From: Methanobacterium_D oryzae
GTDB lineage: Archaea; Methanobacteriota; Methanobacteria; Methanobacteriales; Methanobacteriaceae
NCBI RefSeq assembly: GCF_050433505.1
Contig: NZ_JBNPXC010000001.1
Span: 434,001 to 498,000, forward strand
Reading direction: 5' to 3'
DNA length: 64,000 bases
Shown piece after piece: positions 52,721 to 62,831 of the stretch; position 1 is the first letter of the stretch, and each line of letters opens with the position of its first letter. The translations under genes were made by a program, and so were the position numbers. A model generated the notes under the pieces. That model was not told where the DNA came from. It made no database searches and was given only the letters and a program-made list of their open reading frames with translations.

Positions 52721-55700
52721 ATGGACTATTTCGAGATTTTAGATGAGGAAACAAAGAAAGTTTACGCCGTAGCGAAAAATGCAAGGCTTAAAGGGCTTGA
52801 TATAGAGTTAGAGCCGGAAGTGCCTTTAGCTAAGGATTTAGCAGAAAGAGTAGAGGGATTAGTTGGGCCTCCAGGCATTGCGAAGAGAATTAAGGAATTA
52901 GAAGAGGGAACTGAAGAGAAAGATCCTCTTTCAAGGGAAGAAGCAGCATTTCAAATTGCAAGGGAAATTGTAAGAAAACCCGACGAAGAAGGTAAAGAAG
53001 ACCCGATTGAAGTTAAAGAAAAGAAAGCAGATCAGGCACTAAGGACAGCTCTTGCTATTTTAACTGAAGGGGTGGTTGCAGCACCTCTTGAAGGAATTGC
53101 AAAGGTAAAAATAAAACAGAACTTCGATAAAAGCTGGTATTTTGCAGTTTACTTTGCAGGCCCTATAAGAAGTGCAGGAGGAACCGCAGCAGCAATGGCA
53201 GTTTTAATTGGAGATTATATAAGACTTTCAGCTGATCTCGATATTTATAAACCCACAGAAAGAGAGATTGAAAGATATGTTGAAGAAGTAGAACTTTACG
53301 AATCAGAAGTTACTAACTTACAGTATTCTCCAACACCTGATGAGGTAAGGCTTGCAATTAAAAGTATTCCTGTAGAAGTAACTGGGGAACCTACAGACCA
53401 GATAGAAGTATCTCACCGTGATTTAGAGAGAGTTGAAACTAATAATATTCGTGGAGGAGCTCTACTTGCAATAGCTGAAGGAGTTATACAGAAAGCCCCA
53501 AAAGTCTTAAAATACGCTAATAAGTTGAAAATTGATGGATGGGAATGGTTAGATAAATTTTCAAAAGGAAGTGCTAATTCAGATGATAAGGAAGAAGGTG
53601 CTCCTAAAGTAGACGATAAATATATGCGGGATATCATCGGTGGAAGGCCGGTTTTATCATATCCTCAGGCAAAAGGAGGATTTAGATTAAGATATGGTCG
53701 TTCAAGAAATTCAGGTCTCGCTGCAATGGGAATAAGTCCTTTAACTATGGAAATTGTAGAGTTTCTGGCAGTTGGAACTCAGATGAAAATTGAAAGACCA
53801 GGAAAAGGAATGTGTGTTGTCCCATGTGACACTATAGATGGTCCAATTGTAAAATTAAGAAATGGGAGCGTAATAAAGGTCGAATCCATAGACCAGGCCA
53901 AAAAAATCAGAAAAGATGTAGTAGAAATTTTATTTTTAGGGGATATACTGGTAGCATTTGGTGAATTTTTAAGAAATAACCATGTACTTTTACCTTCTGC
54001 ATGGTGTGAAGAATGGTGGATTAAAAATATTGAAAATTCAGAAAAATATCAGGAAAATAATGGGAAAGATCTGGATATAGATGAATTCAGCGATATAGAT
54101 GTGGAATATGCATTTGAAATATCAAAAAATTATAATGTTCCATTACATCCTAAATACACTTATTTTTATCATGATGTATCTATCAATGATTTAAATGAAC
54201 TCAGAAGCTGGATATATAAAAACTATGAGAATTCTGATGTTTCAAAGGATTTAGAATTAGATATAGAGCATCCTAAAAGAATTCTGGAAATCTTAGGAGT
54301 TCCACATCTAGTTCGGGATAATAAAGTTATAATAGAAAAAGATCATGTATATGCTCTAATTAATACAATTAGTCAGAATCTAGATGTTTCAACGGGCAAT
54401 TCTACTTTAGATGTATTAAATGAAGTTTCTCCTGTAGAAATAATGGCAAAAGCTCCAACATATATTGGAGCACGTGTTGGAAGGCCAGAAAAAACAAAAG
54501 AAAGAAAAATGAAACCTGCTCCTCATGTATTGTTCCCTATAGGGACAAATGGGGGAATCAGACGTAACATTATTGATGCAGCTAAAAAAGGAAATATTTA
54601 CGTTGAAATTTCAAGATGCAAGTGCACAGAATGTGGAGTAGGTTCATTCCAGCCAAAATGTCCTGTATGTGGTGGAAGAGCAATACCAACAGGTGCAGCA
54701 AAGAAAAAAATTAATTTATCCGGTTTACTTAAAAAATCATATGAAAATGTAGGAGTTAGAAAATTAGATGAAATAAAAGGTGTAATTGGGATGATATCAG
54801 AGCAAAAATTCCCTGAACCGCTTGAAAAGGGAATTTTAAGGGCTAAAAACGATGTTTTTGCCTTTAAAGATGCCACAATAAGGCATGATTCCACAGATTT
54901 ACCTCTTACGCACTTTATACCTCGTGAAATTGGTGTAAGTCCTGCAAAACTAATTGAAATGGGTTATACTCAAGATATTCATGGAAATAAAATTGAAAAT
55001 GAAGATCAAATTATTGAAATTAAAATTCAGGACGTAGTTGTATCAGAAAATTGTGCAGAATATTTAATACGTGTTTCAAAGTTTTTAGATGACTTACTTG
55101 AGAATTTTTACCATGTAGATAAATTCTATAATATTAAAGAAAAAGAAGACCTTGTTGGGCATTTAGTAGTGGGTCTTGCTCCACACACATCTGCAGGAGT
55201 TTTAGGTAGAGTTGTTGGATTTACAAGGGCAGCATGCTGCTATGCACACCCCTATTTCCATTCTGCAAAAAGAAGAAACTGTGATAGTGATGAAGATTCT
55301 GTAATGCTACTTTTAGATGCATTGGTTAACTTCTCAAAGATATTTCTTCCAAGTTCAAGGGGAGGAAAGATGGACGCTCCATTGGTTCTCTCTTCAAGGA
55401 TAGATCCAGAAGAAATAGATGATGAATCCCATAATATTGATGCAATGGCATCGCTTCCATTAGAACTTTATGAAAAGACACTTGAATTTGCTAAACCTTC
55501 TGACGTGCTTGATATTATTGATAATGTGAAAAAAAGGTTAGGAACTGAAGATCAATATCAAGGAATTATGTTTTCCCATAATACATCAAGCATTCACAGT
55601 GGACCAAAACTGTGTCTTTACAAGATGCTTCCTACAATGAAAGAAAAAGTAGAAGAGCAGGTTAGGTTAGCAGAAAGAATAAGGGCTGTTGACCAGAAGG

Positions 55701-56029
55701 GAGTTGTAGAAGGAGTTCTAAATTCTCATTTCCTACCGGATATGGCAGGGAATTCAAGGGCGTTTTCCAGGCAAAAAGTTAGATGTACTAATTGCAACAA
55801 GAAGTATAGGCGAATACCGCTTTCTGGAGAATGTACTTGTGGTAATAATCTTATATTAAGCATATCAAAAGGTTCTGTAGTTAAATATCTTGACATTTCT
55901 AAGGAACTGGCTAAAAGATACCCAATTGATGAGTATATTGTCCAGAGAATTGAAATTATTGAATCTGGAATAAATTCTCTTTTTGAGAGTGATAAATCGA
56001 AACAGAGTTCTTTAGATGTGTTTTTATAA
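52721..56029 (+). CDS. polC: DNA polymerase II (family D) large subunit DP2
   Basis: The 1102-residue catalytic subunit of PolD, the main replicative polymerase of euryarchaea; it works with the DP1 exonuclease subunit, which is not in the window. Conserved blocks include FAGPIRSAGGTAAAMAVLIG, the zinc site CKCTECG...CPVCGG near residue 635, AHPYFHSAKRRNCDSDEDSV with the catalytic DxD (NCDSDEDS), and the C-terminal CTNCNKKYR...CTCGN zinc finger. No intein interrupts it, unlike some relatives. It has a long leader and a weak ribosome binding site. Confidence 0.97.
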   Translation: MDYFEILDEETKKVYAVAKNARLKGLDIELEPEVPLAKDLAERVEGLVGPPGIAKRIKELEEGTEEKDPLSREEAAFQIAREIVRKPDEEGKEDPIEVKEKKADQALRTALAILTEGVVAAPLEGIAKVKIKQNFDKSWYFAVYFAGPIRSAGGTAAAMAVLIGDYIRLSADLDIYKPTEREIERYVEEVELYESEVTNLQYSPTPDEVRLAIKSIPVEVTGEPTDQIEVSHRDLERVETNNIRGGALLAIAEGVIQKAPKVLKYANKLKIDGWEWLDKFSKGSANSDDKEEGAPKVDDKYMRDIIGGRPVLSYPQAKGGFRLRYGRSRNSGLAAMGISPLTMEIVEFLAVGTQMKIERPGKGMCVVPCDTIDGPIVKLRNGSVIKVESIDQAKKIRKDVVEILFLGDILVAFGEFLRNNHVLLPSAWCEEWWIKNIENSEKYQENNGKDLDIDEFSDIDVEYAFEISKNYNVPLHPKYTYFYHDVSINDLNELRSWIYKNYENSDVSKDLELDIEHPKRILEILGVPHLVRDNKVIIEKDHVYALINTISQNLDVSTGNSTLDVLNEVSPVEIMAKAPTYIGARVGRPEKTKERKMKPAPHVLFPIGTNGGIRRNIIDAAKKGNIYVEISRCKCTECGVGSFQPKCPVCGGRAIPTGAAKKKINLSGLLKKSYENVGVRKLDEIKGVIGMISEQKFPEPLEKGILRAKNDVFAFKDATIRHDSTDLPLTHFIPREIGVSPAKLIEMGYTQDIHGNKIENEDQIIEIKIQDVVVSENCAEYLIRVSKFLDDLLENFYHVDKFYNIKEKEDLVGHLVVGLAPHTSAGVLGRVVGFTRAACCYAHPYFHSAKRRNCDSDEDSVMLLLDALVNFSKIFLPSSRGGKMDAPLVLSSRIDPEEIDDESHNIDAMASLPLELYEKTLEFAKPSDVLDIIDNVKKRLGTEDQYQGIMFSHNTSSIHSGPKLCLYKMLPTMKEKVEEQVRLAERIRAVDQKGVVEGVLNSHFLPDMAGNSRAFSRQKVRCTNCNKKYRRIPLSGECTCGNNLILSISKGSVVKYLDISKELAKRYPIDEYIVQRIEIIESGINSLFESDKSKQSSLDVFL

Positions 56030-56663
56030 TTGCGATGTATCCACAATAATTTAATTTTTAAAATGATGATTCTTGGCATATTTAGAGAATATTTAAAAAT
56101 ACTAATTGATGAATTTTCAATGATAATTTACCTTGATTATTATCGAAAACTTTTAAAATAGAATTATATTGGTATAAATCAATTTTTAGGATAAATAAAA
56201 ACTTTAAAGTTCTTATATAGAAAATATAAGTTCCTAATGAAGAATTAGGATGTTTATGATAATATAAAATCCTATAGTAAACTTTTAATTTTATTATCTA
56301 CATAATTATAGTTAATACTTAATGGGATTTAAGTATTATATCAACATGAAATATATTCTTGTTGGCCTCAAACAAGTTAGTTATGTATAATTAAAATGTA
56401 AATTTTAAACTGTGTTGAATTTACATTAAACTCAAATACTACTTTAAAAGTATAACGAAATTAATAAAGAGGTTTTAATCTTCATAATGTCTAATAAAAT
56501 AAATTATGAAAAAATATTTCAATAAGGATGCCATATTATCTATAGCAATATTCTATTACAATAATTCTATAAGTTTAGACATGTTTTGAATATTGAATTT
56601 GGAAATAACACTATAATTATAGTTTTTACTTTAATTATATTTTTAATACGGGAGGATATTTAG
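56030..56663. other. 634-bp intergenic region between polC and nrdD
   Basis: AT-rich, no protein gene visible. Two adjacent perfect 7-bp hairpins occur at 56212-56230 (CTTATAT/ATATAAG) and 56232-56250 (TCCTAAT/ATTAGGA), one base apart, with 5-base loops. They recall the double-hairpin elements elsewhere but lack the GAACCA framework and have longer loops. A TATA-like TTAATTATATTTTT lies about 30 bases before the nrdD start. Confidence 0.45.
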
Positions 56664-58970
56664 ATGAAAGACATGCGCGCAATTGCTGCGCTTTCTGCAA
56701 AAGCCAAGACATGCGTCTTGAAAAATAATGGAATATATGAAAAATTTAACTATGAAAAAATTGTTAAATCATGTCTCATGGTAGGAGCTTCACTTAGGGC
56801 TAGTGAAAAGATTGCATCATCTGTTGCAGCTGCTACTTATGATGGTATTTCTACTGCAGAAATTAAAATATTAGTTCATGACTGTCTTAAAAAACTCGAT
56901 GAAAAGGCAGCCGATAAATATTTAGCAACTAACCAATTAAAAGTTAGGACTACAAGAGATACAATTGAACCTTTTGATAAAAGTAAAATTGAAAAAACCC
57001 TCATTGTGGAAACCGATGCATCAAAAGAACTTGCAGAGAAAATTGCAAATGATGCATGGAAAGAACTTAAAAAACTCGACGTCGAATACTTGACAGCGCC
57101 AATGATCAGGGAAATAGTAAACACCAAACTTGTAGAACATGGTCTTGAAGCAACAAGGCGTAAATATACAAGGGTTGGTATCCCCGTATACAATATCACA
57201 AACCTCATTCAAAACGGCTCTCGTGATAATGCAAATATGATTCATAATCCTGAGACCGTTCATAAATACGTTGCAGATGAGGCACTCAAACAGTATGCAT
57301 TATTGCACATCCTCCCAAATGAATATGCAGATGCACACATGGGTGGTGACATTCATATTCATGATCTTGAATTCTTTGCAGGACGGCCAGTAAACTGTTT
57401 ACAGCATGATTTAAGAGTATTTATAAAAAACGGGCTTAAAGTGGATGGTACAGGAGACCATACATCTGTAGCAGGCCCACCAAATCATATTGAAACATTA
57501 ATGAACCATTCAGGAGAAATAATGCTCGCATCTCAACAAAACATGAGCGGTGGGCAATCAATGAGTCTCTGGAATGTGTTTGTAGCACCATTTGCAGCAG
57601 GTTTACCTTATGAAAAGGTAAAACAGGCAGTACAAATGTTCATTTATAACCTTAACATGGCTTATGCTGCAAGAGGTTCACAAGTTCCATTTACAAGCAT
57701 CAACCTGGAATTTACAGTACCTAAATTTTTAATAAATGAACCAGCATACGGACCAAGAGGACAGCTTGTCGGAACATATGGGGACTTTGAAGAAGAAACA
57801 AGGATGTTGCAACGGGCATTTACCGAAACACTCCTTGAAGGAGATTCAGATGGTAAACCGCACCTCTTCCCAAACACACCTTATGTTTTAAGGGAAGAAG
57901 TCCTAAAGTCTGAATTTGAAGAAGATTTAAGACTTGTTCATGAACTTTCCGCTAAATTTGGATCTCCTTACTTTGTAAACATGCTTCCAGACTACAGAGG
58001 AAACATGGCAAATTACATGGGATGCAGAACATCCTTAAGTGATAACTGGACTGGAGATTGGCAACAGGATTGTTTCAGGACAGGAAACCTCGCGTATGTT
58101 ACACTAAATCTTCCAAGAATTGCATATAACTCCAGAGATGAAGATGAAATATTCGAGTACCTTGATTCATACATGAATATTGGAAAAGAAGTTTTAATGA
58201 TAAGACGAGATCAATCCCTTAAATGTCTTAATGATTATAATTTACTCCCATTCCTCTCTCAAGAAGTTGATGACGGAATGTATTACAGAATAGACAATAC
58301 TACCATGTCATTTGGATTTGTTGGTTTAAATGAAATGCTTCTATCTGCATTAGGGGCAGGAATTGAAGATAAAGATGCCAACAAATTTGGATTAAAAGTT
58401 ATACAATATCTGAACGATAGAGCTGCTGAATTGAAAGCTGAAACAGGTTTGAGGTGGACAATTCTCCAAACACCAGCAGAATCCACAGCTTACAGGTTTG
58501 CAACACTTGATCAGGAAAAATATAAAGACAAAATCATTGCAAACGGCGATGGAAAAACAGCATACTACACCAACTCATCACATGTACCGGTTAATGCTGA
58601 CATATTACTTCCAGAAAAGATTAAAATCGAGGAACAATACCACTCTAAAACTCTGGGAGGCCACATTTTCCATGCATTCATGGGAGAATCCTATTCAGAC
58701 CCAGATGCACTTATGGGTCTTACAAATAAGATTGCAAGAAAATCAGATATAGGATTCTGGGCATACAGCTCAGCATTAAGCTTCTGTGTCAGATGTAAAA
58801 CACTCATGAAAGGATTACAGGATAACTGCGCAGCATGCGGTGAGCAGAAAGAAGTTGAATGGTATGACAGGATAACTGGATACGTTCAACAGGTTGGAAG
58901 ATCCAAATCTGCATCAGGCGGCTGGAATCCTGGAAAAATGCAGGAATTAATGGATAGAAAGAGATTTTAA
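56664..58970 (+). CDS. nrdD: Anaerobic ribonucleoside-triphosphate reductase, class III
   Basis: A 768-residue glycyl-radical enzyme making dNTPs without oxygen. Two N-terminal ATP-cone domains (about 15-95 and 97-175) suggest allosteric control by ATP/dATP. The catalytic cysteine is in NYMGCRTSLS; a zinc site CVRCKTLMKGLQDNCAACGE precedes the radical glycine, G739 in DRITGYVQQ. This sequence deviates slightly from the usual glycyl-radical pattern (Thr before Gly and Gln after Val). The activase NrdG is not adjacent. A GGGAGG ribosome binding site precedes the ATG. Confidence 0.95.
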   Translation: MKDMRAIAALSAKAKTCVLKNNGIYEKFNYEKIVKSCLMVGASLRASEKIASSVAAATYDGISTAEIKILVHDCLKKLDEKAADKYLATNQLKVRTTRDTIEPFDKSKIEKTLIVETDASKELAEKIANDAWKELKKLDVEYLTAPMIREIVNTKLVEHGLEATRRKYTRVGIPVYNITNLIQNGSRDNANMIHNPETVHKYVADEALKQYALLHILPNEYADAHMGGDIHIHDLEFFAGRPVNCLQHDLRVFIKNGLKVDGTGDHTSVAGPPNHIETLMNHSGEIMLASQQNMSGGQSMSLWNVFVAPFAAGLPYEKVKQAVQMFIYNLNMAYAARGSQVPFTSINLEFTVPKFLINEPAYGPRGQLVGTYGDFEEETRMLQRAFTETLLEGDSDGKPHLFPNTPYVLREEVLKSEFEEDLRLVHELSAKFGSPYFVNMLPDYRGNMANYMGCRTSLSDNWTGDWQQDCFRTGNLAYVTLNLPRIAYNSRDEDEIFEYLDSYMNIGKEVLMIRRDQSLKCLNDYNLLPFLSQEVDDGMYYRIDNTTMSFGFVGLNEMLLSALGAGIEDKDANKFGLKVIQYLNDRAAELKAETGLRWTILQTPAESTAYRFATLDQEKYKDKIIANGDGKTAYYTNSSHVPVNADILLPEKIKIEEQYHSKTLGGHIFHAFMGESYSDPDALMGLTNKIARKSDIGFWAYSSALSFCVRCKTLMKGLQDNCAACGEQKEVEWYDRITGYVQQVGRSKSASGGWNPGKMQELMDRKRF

Positions 58971-59077
58971 TCTCTTAAAAATTTATTTTAATCTATTTTT
59001 CTTTATTTAATTATTTTATTTTTTGGGGGGAGTATTTTATCGTAGATTATTATGAATTAGAAGATTCAGGTTGTTGT

Positions 59078-59479
59078 TTGCACTGTGAAGATGCATATGA
59101 TGGTTGTTTATGTTACAACTGTAAATGTACAAAATGTGAGTGGCATTCTGGAAATCATCCTGAAGGTGATGAATACTATGATTTTGAAAATGATTGCCAC
59201 ATCTGTGTATTAGTGGAAATTATGAGAGCAGAGAAGCAAGCAGATTATGAGAGAGGACTTTCTCAATCTCCATTTAAAATTGAAAAAATTATTAGTAGTA
59301 CAGATAAAGCTATTCAATGCACTCTAAAAAATACTAAAACAAAGTCTATTTCTGCAGAAACATTTTGGGTACCCCTATCTGTTATAAATAAAAAAGGATT
59401 TATAAGAATATGGTTCGCTGAAAAAGAAATAAAAAATAAATTTGGAGAGTCAAGAGAAGCTCAAACAAAGTTATTTTAA
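59078..59479 (+). CDS. Cysteine-rich protein, start uncertain
   Basis: At least 133 residues with a cysteine-rich N-terminus (HCEDAYDGCLCYNCKCTKCEW, then NDCHICVLVEI) and a C-terminal half free of cysteines with a PKL-like beta pattern (FWVPLSVINKKGFIRIWFAEKEI). A TTG at 59078 opens this call but has no ribosome binding site. The frame stays open upstream through DYYELEDSGCC, and a strong GGGGGGAG sits at 59025-59032, which would fit a start near 59039-59042, where only ATC or GTA codons occur. The true N-terminus may therefore be about 13 residues longer. Zinc or nucleic-acid binding is possible. Confidence 0.6.
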   Translation: MHCEDAYDGCLCYNCKCTKCEWHSGNHPEGDEYYDFENDCHICVLVEIMRAEKQADYERGLSQSPFKIEKIISSTDKAIQCTLKNTKTKSISAETFWVPLSVINKKGFIRIWFAEKEIKNKFGESREAQTKLF

Positions 59480-59637
59480 ATGCATATAAAATTAGGTTAT
59501 TAACACCTTAAAAATTAATACTTCCTTAAAATCCATAAAGTTTATATTAGATTAAAGCTAATCTCCTATTTGTAATTATAACGATTTAGAGAAAGATGTT
59601 ATTTACTATCATCTCGTTCATATTTCTTTTTAAACAT

Positions 59638-59663
59638 AAACTCAATTTGAATGGAGTTTTTTT
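59638..59663 (+). terminator. Hairpin with T-run
   Basis: AAACTC (59638-59643) and GAGTTT (59654-59659) pair and are followed by a T-run to 59663. It lies between the cysteine-rich gene and the 59735 gene and would end the former's transcript. Confidence 0.4.
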
Positions 59664-59734
59664 GTATCGATGATATTTTGCGGAAATTTATATTGATAAA
59701 TTTTATTTAATATTAAAAATTGGAATGAAACAAC

Positions 59735-59947
59735 ATGATATTTAAGAGAAAAACAGATACTAAAACAGAATCAAAGGAATATTTAAAAAAGGCAGGTAAA
59801 TGCAGCCCTAAAGGGCTAAAAAAGTTACTTAAACAAATTGAAGCAGAACTTAGGGGAAACGAAAATGATCATGATCTACTAATAGCAAAAACTATAATTA
59901 CCAGTAGATTAGCTTCAATGAGAGACAGCGGGAAAATACCTCTTTAA
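59735..59947 (+). CDS. Small hypothetical protein, basic
   Basis: A 70-residue, lysine-rich soluble protein (MIFKRKTDTKTESKEYLKKA, then a helix AKTIITSRLASMRDSGKIPL). A helix-turn-helix or coiled fold is likely from the spacing. I recognise no family. It has weak start context and no clear operon partner. Confidence 0.5.
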   Translation: MIFKRKTDTKTESKEYLKKAGKCSPKGLKKLLKQIEAELRGNENDHDLLIAKTIITSRLASMRDSGKIPL

Positions 59948-60147
59948 TTTTCCCATATTTTCTAATTTTTAAATTTAATCATCTAATTTTTTTTATATAA
60001 TTACTAATTTTAAGCCATTTAAAACTCTAAGCAATTTTAATAGGGATCATTTTAATTTTTCAAAAAGAAAACTTTTTTTCAAAGTTAAACTATAAAATAT
60101 AATCAATTAAGTTTATTAAACAATTTTTATCCAAAAGAGTGATTTTT

Positions 60148-61635
60148 ATGACCAAAAAAATAATCATAATTGGTGGAGGAATTGCAGGACTCTCCACAGG
60201 AGTTTATGCTCAACTGAATGGCTATGATGCTACAATATTTGAAAAACACAGTAAACCTGGAGGAATGTGCACATCATGGCACCGTAAAGGGTTCACATTT
60301 GATTACTGCATCCATAATCTTGGAGGAACTGGCGATGTACGCTTAAGAGAAGTTTGGGATGATTTAGGTGCTTTTGAAGGCACAGAAATCATAAATCACG
60401 AAGTATTCACACGAGTAGAAGACAGCAAGGGTAATGCTTTAAATATTTACACAGACCTTGATCGGCTGGAAAAACACATGAAAGAAATATCTCCAGAAGA
60501 TTCTAAAATCATTGAAGAATATGTAAAGGCGGGAAAGTCTTTACCAATGGAAGATTTCTTTGCAATGGGCATGGGAGGGGCCATGAGCAAGCTTAAAATA
60601 GCTACAAATTTACCTAAAGTCATGAAATGGGGTAAAATCACTCTAAACGATTATGCAGAAAAATTCAACAATGAATTCCTTAGGAGAGCATTTCCACATG
60701 TTCAATACAACATGAGTGAATCAAATATACCCATGTTTCCACACCTGCTCTTTTTAGCAGGTTTTAATGCGGGGGATATGGGCTGGCCTAGGGGTGGTTC
60801 TCTGGAATTCAGCCGCAGAATTGCAAAAAAATTCACTGATCTTGGCGGTGAACTAAATCAGAGCTCTAAAGTTGAAAAAATCATAGTTGAAGACGATAAA
60901 GCAGTTGGAATTGTCCTTGCTAATGGAAAAGAACATCGAGCAGATATTATTGTATCTGCAGCAGATGGTCATGAAACCATCTATGAAATGTTAGATGGAA
61001 AATATACCACTGAAACCATTAATAAATATTATGATGCCTATGAGGAAGAACAAGAATTTGGTTTACAGGTTTTCCTCGGACTTAAGAGAGACTTATCCAG
61101 TGAACCTCATGCTATTTCACTGCTTTTAGATGAACCAGTTAAGCTTGAATTAAAAGAAAGAGATTCATTATATCTTGAATTATTTGATGCTTCCACAGGA
61201 ATTGCGCCTGAAGGAAAATCAGTCATAAAGGTAGTTACTAAAGGAAACTATGATTACTGGAAGAAAATGCGCGATGAAAATCTTGAAAATTACAGAAATG
61301 AAAAAGAAAAAGTCTACAATAACATTCTAGAGATACTTGAAAAGAGATTCCCCGGAATCACTGAGCAGGTGGAAGTTCATGATGTCACAACACCTGCTAC
61401 TGTGGAAAGATATACTCTTAATTTCCATGGATGGCAACCATGGCCTGTGCCAGATGGCGGAATGAAGACCATGATAAGTGGATTAAGCAAAACTCTTCCC
61501 GGACTTCAAAACTTTTATATGGTTGGTCAATGGGCCAGTGCAATGATTGGAGTTTCTAATGCAGCAGTAATGGGCCGAAGCCTTGTAAAAGAACTATGTA
61601 AAAAAGATAAAAAGAAATTCAAGACAAGAAACTAA
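60148..61635 (+). CDS. CrtI/phytoene desaturase-like FAD-dependent oxidoreductase
   Basis: A 495-residue flavoprotein. The dinucleotide-binding motif IIGGGIAGLSTGVYAQ is at residues about 6-21, followed by EKHSKPGGMCTSWHRKGFTFDY, the CrtI/PDS pattern, and the C-terminal FAD segment GQWASAMIGVSNAAVMGRSL. Methanogens contain such enzymes of unknown role; geranylgeranyl reductase is a different branch. ATG 60148 has a GTGAT ribosome binding site; an in-frame GTG at 60139 would add three residues. It converges with the conserved partner of the CGSC protein, 17 bases apart. Confidence 0.82.
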   Translation: MTKKIIIIGGGIAGLSTGVYAQLNGYDATIFEKHSKPGGMCTSWHRKGFTFDYCIHNLGGTGDVRLREVWDDLGAFEGTEIINHEVFTRVEDSKGNALNIYTDLDRLEKHMKEISPEDSKIIEEYVKAGKSLPMEDFFAMGMGGAMSKLKIATNLPKVMKWGKITLNDYAEKFNNEFLRRAFPHVQYNMSESNIPMFPHLLFLAGFNAGDMGWPRGGSLEFSRRIAKKFTDLGGELNQSSKVEKIIVEDDKAVGIVLANGKEHRADIIVSAADGHETIYEMLDGKYTTETINKYYDAYEEEQEFGLQVFLGLKRDLSSEPHAISLLLDEPVKLELKERDSLYLELFDASTGIAPEGKSVIKVVTKGNYDYWKKMRDENLENYRNEKEKVYNNILEILEKRFPGITEQVEVHDVTTPATVERYTLNFHGWQPWPVPDGGMKTMISGLSKTLPGLQNFYMVGQWASAMIGVSNAAVMGRSLVKELCKKDKKKFKTRN

Positions 61636-61652
61636 ATATTTAATTTTTTTAC

Positions 61653-62816
61653 TTATTTTTTAAAATCAAGCACTGATGAAGCAGCAACATTGTCTTTAAG
61701 CTTTATTAATTCAGTAACTGATTCAGATGATGTTCCAAAACCATGACAAATCATGGTATGTCTTCCAGGGCCTCCAGCAACAACTACAACCACATCTTGT
61801 GGACTTCTTGTTATATGGACCTCTCCATCAATAACCCATTTTTCATCTAGTTTTCTACCTCCTCTATCACCAAATTCAGCAGGTACAAGGGTATTTTCAT
61901 GGAAATAATTCTTAACATCTTCTTTGCTCCATCCATCATCGGCAATAGTTTTTGCATGTTCTGGACTCATTATAATAAGCATTTCGCCTGGAACATGGCT
62001 GTTGTTACAACCTGCAACTGCAGCAGTATCAATTATTGTATCCATTAGGTCTTCTGCAGTTTTACTTCGATGATCATTCACATTATGGGGCGAGTCTAAA
62101 GCCATCATAGTTACAGTGCTTTCCTTTTCATCAAATCCTCTTTCTACATGCAATGGTTCCCATGGATTTTCATTTTCAGCTTCACCAAAGCAGAAACTGT
62201 ATTTTGAAGGTGAACCCATTGTTGCATGGTCTCCAATTCCAGGAATTGCTCCAGCAATGTTTATGAGGCATAATCTTATAGCACGCCCAATTGTGGCGTT
62301 TGCAATATTTCCAGGACCTAAACAGCCAGCACCACTATTTATGCCAATTTCATTTGCTGTGGGGCCGTTTAAAATTGTACATATTGCTACAGGATGGGTG
62401 GTAGCATTTACTCCGGGTAAATTGAACCTTTCATTTGAAATTGCTTTTATTGAGTGCTGAATTATGGGCATAAATTGAGGAACGCAGCCAGCCATAACAG
62501 AATTAATTGCAATTTTTTCAACTGTGGCTTTACCAGACCTTGGAGGAAGAACTGCTATTACATCATCCTTTTTTAGCCCGCTAAATTCAATGAATTTACG
62601 TACACGCTCTCCTGTTGGAGGTATTATAGGTAAACCATCTGTCTGTTTTTTCATGTAAAATTCATAGCTTATTTTTTCTGCATCAGGTTCAACGTAAATT
62701 TCCATGTCACTTGGGGATGCACCACAGAGGCGTTCTTCACGTCCTTCTATATTTTCATTTAGTAAATCTTCAATGGAACATCCACAATTATCCTTGTTGA
62801 TTTTAGGGGTTTTCAT
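61653..62816 (-). CDS. Conserved protein paired with CGSC (UGSC-family) protein
   Basis: A 387-residue protein I cannot name. It begins with a cysteine motif (NKDNCGCSIEDLLNEN) and has conserved-looking blocks: IIPPTGERVRKFIEFSG, AINSVMAGCVPQFMPI, INSGAGCLGPGNIANATIG, GSPSKYSFCFGEAENENPW and GGPGRHTMICHGFGTSSESV. The many glycines and cysteines suggest an enzyme with a thiol site. It lies 15 bases downstream of the CGSC protein gene in the same direction, so the two are presumably one unit, perhaps with the second domain order that occurs fused or adjacent in bacteria. Soluble, no membrane helices. Confidence 0.6.
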   Translation of the reverse strand: MKTPKINKDNCGCSIEDLLNENIEGREERLCGASPSDMEIYVEPDAEKISYEFYMKKQTDGLPIIPPTGERVRKFIEFSGLKKDDVIAVLPPRSGKATVEKIAINSVMAGCVPQFMPIIQHSIKAISNERFNLPGVNATTHPVAICTILNGPTANEIGINSGAGCLGPGNIANATIGRAIRLCLINIAGAIPGIGDHATMGSPSKYSFCFGEAENENPWEPLHVERGFDEKESTVTMMALDSPHNVNDHRSKTAEDLMDTIIDTAAVAGCNNSHVPGEMLIIMSPEHAKTIADDGWSKEDVKNYFHENTLVPAEFGDRGGRKLDEKWVIDGEVHITRSPQDVVVVVAGGPGRHTMICHGFGTSSESVTELIKLKDNVAASSVLDFKK

Positions 62817-62831
62817 GTATAATCCTCAAAC

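Noticed and set aside
52721..56029. Intein in the DNA polymerase D large subunit
   Set aside because: The protein runs at normal length with all catalytic blocks contiguous, and no intein splice motifs are visible.
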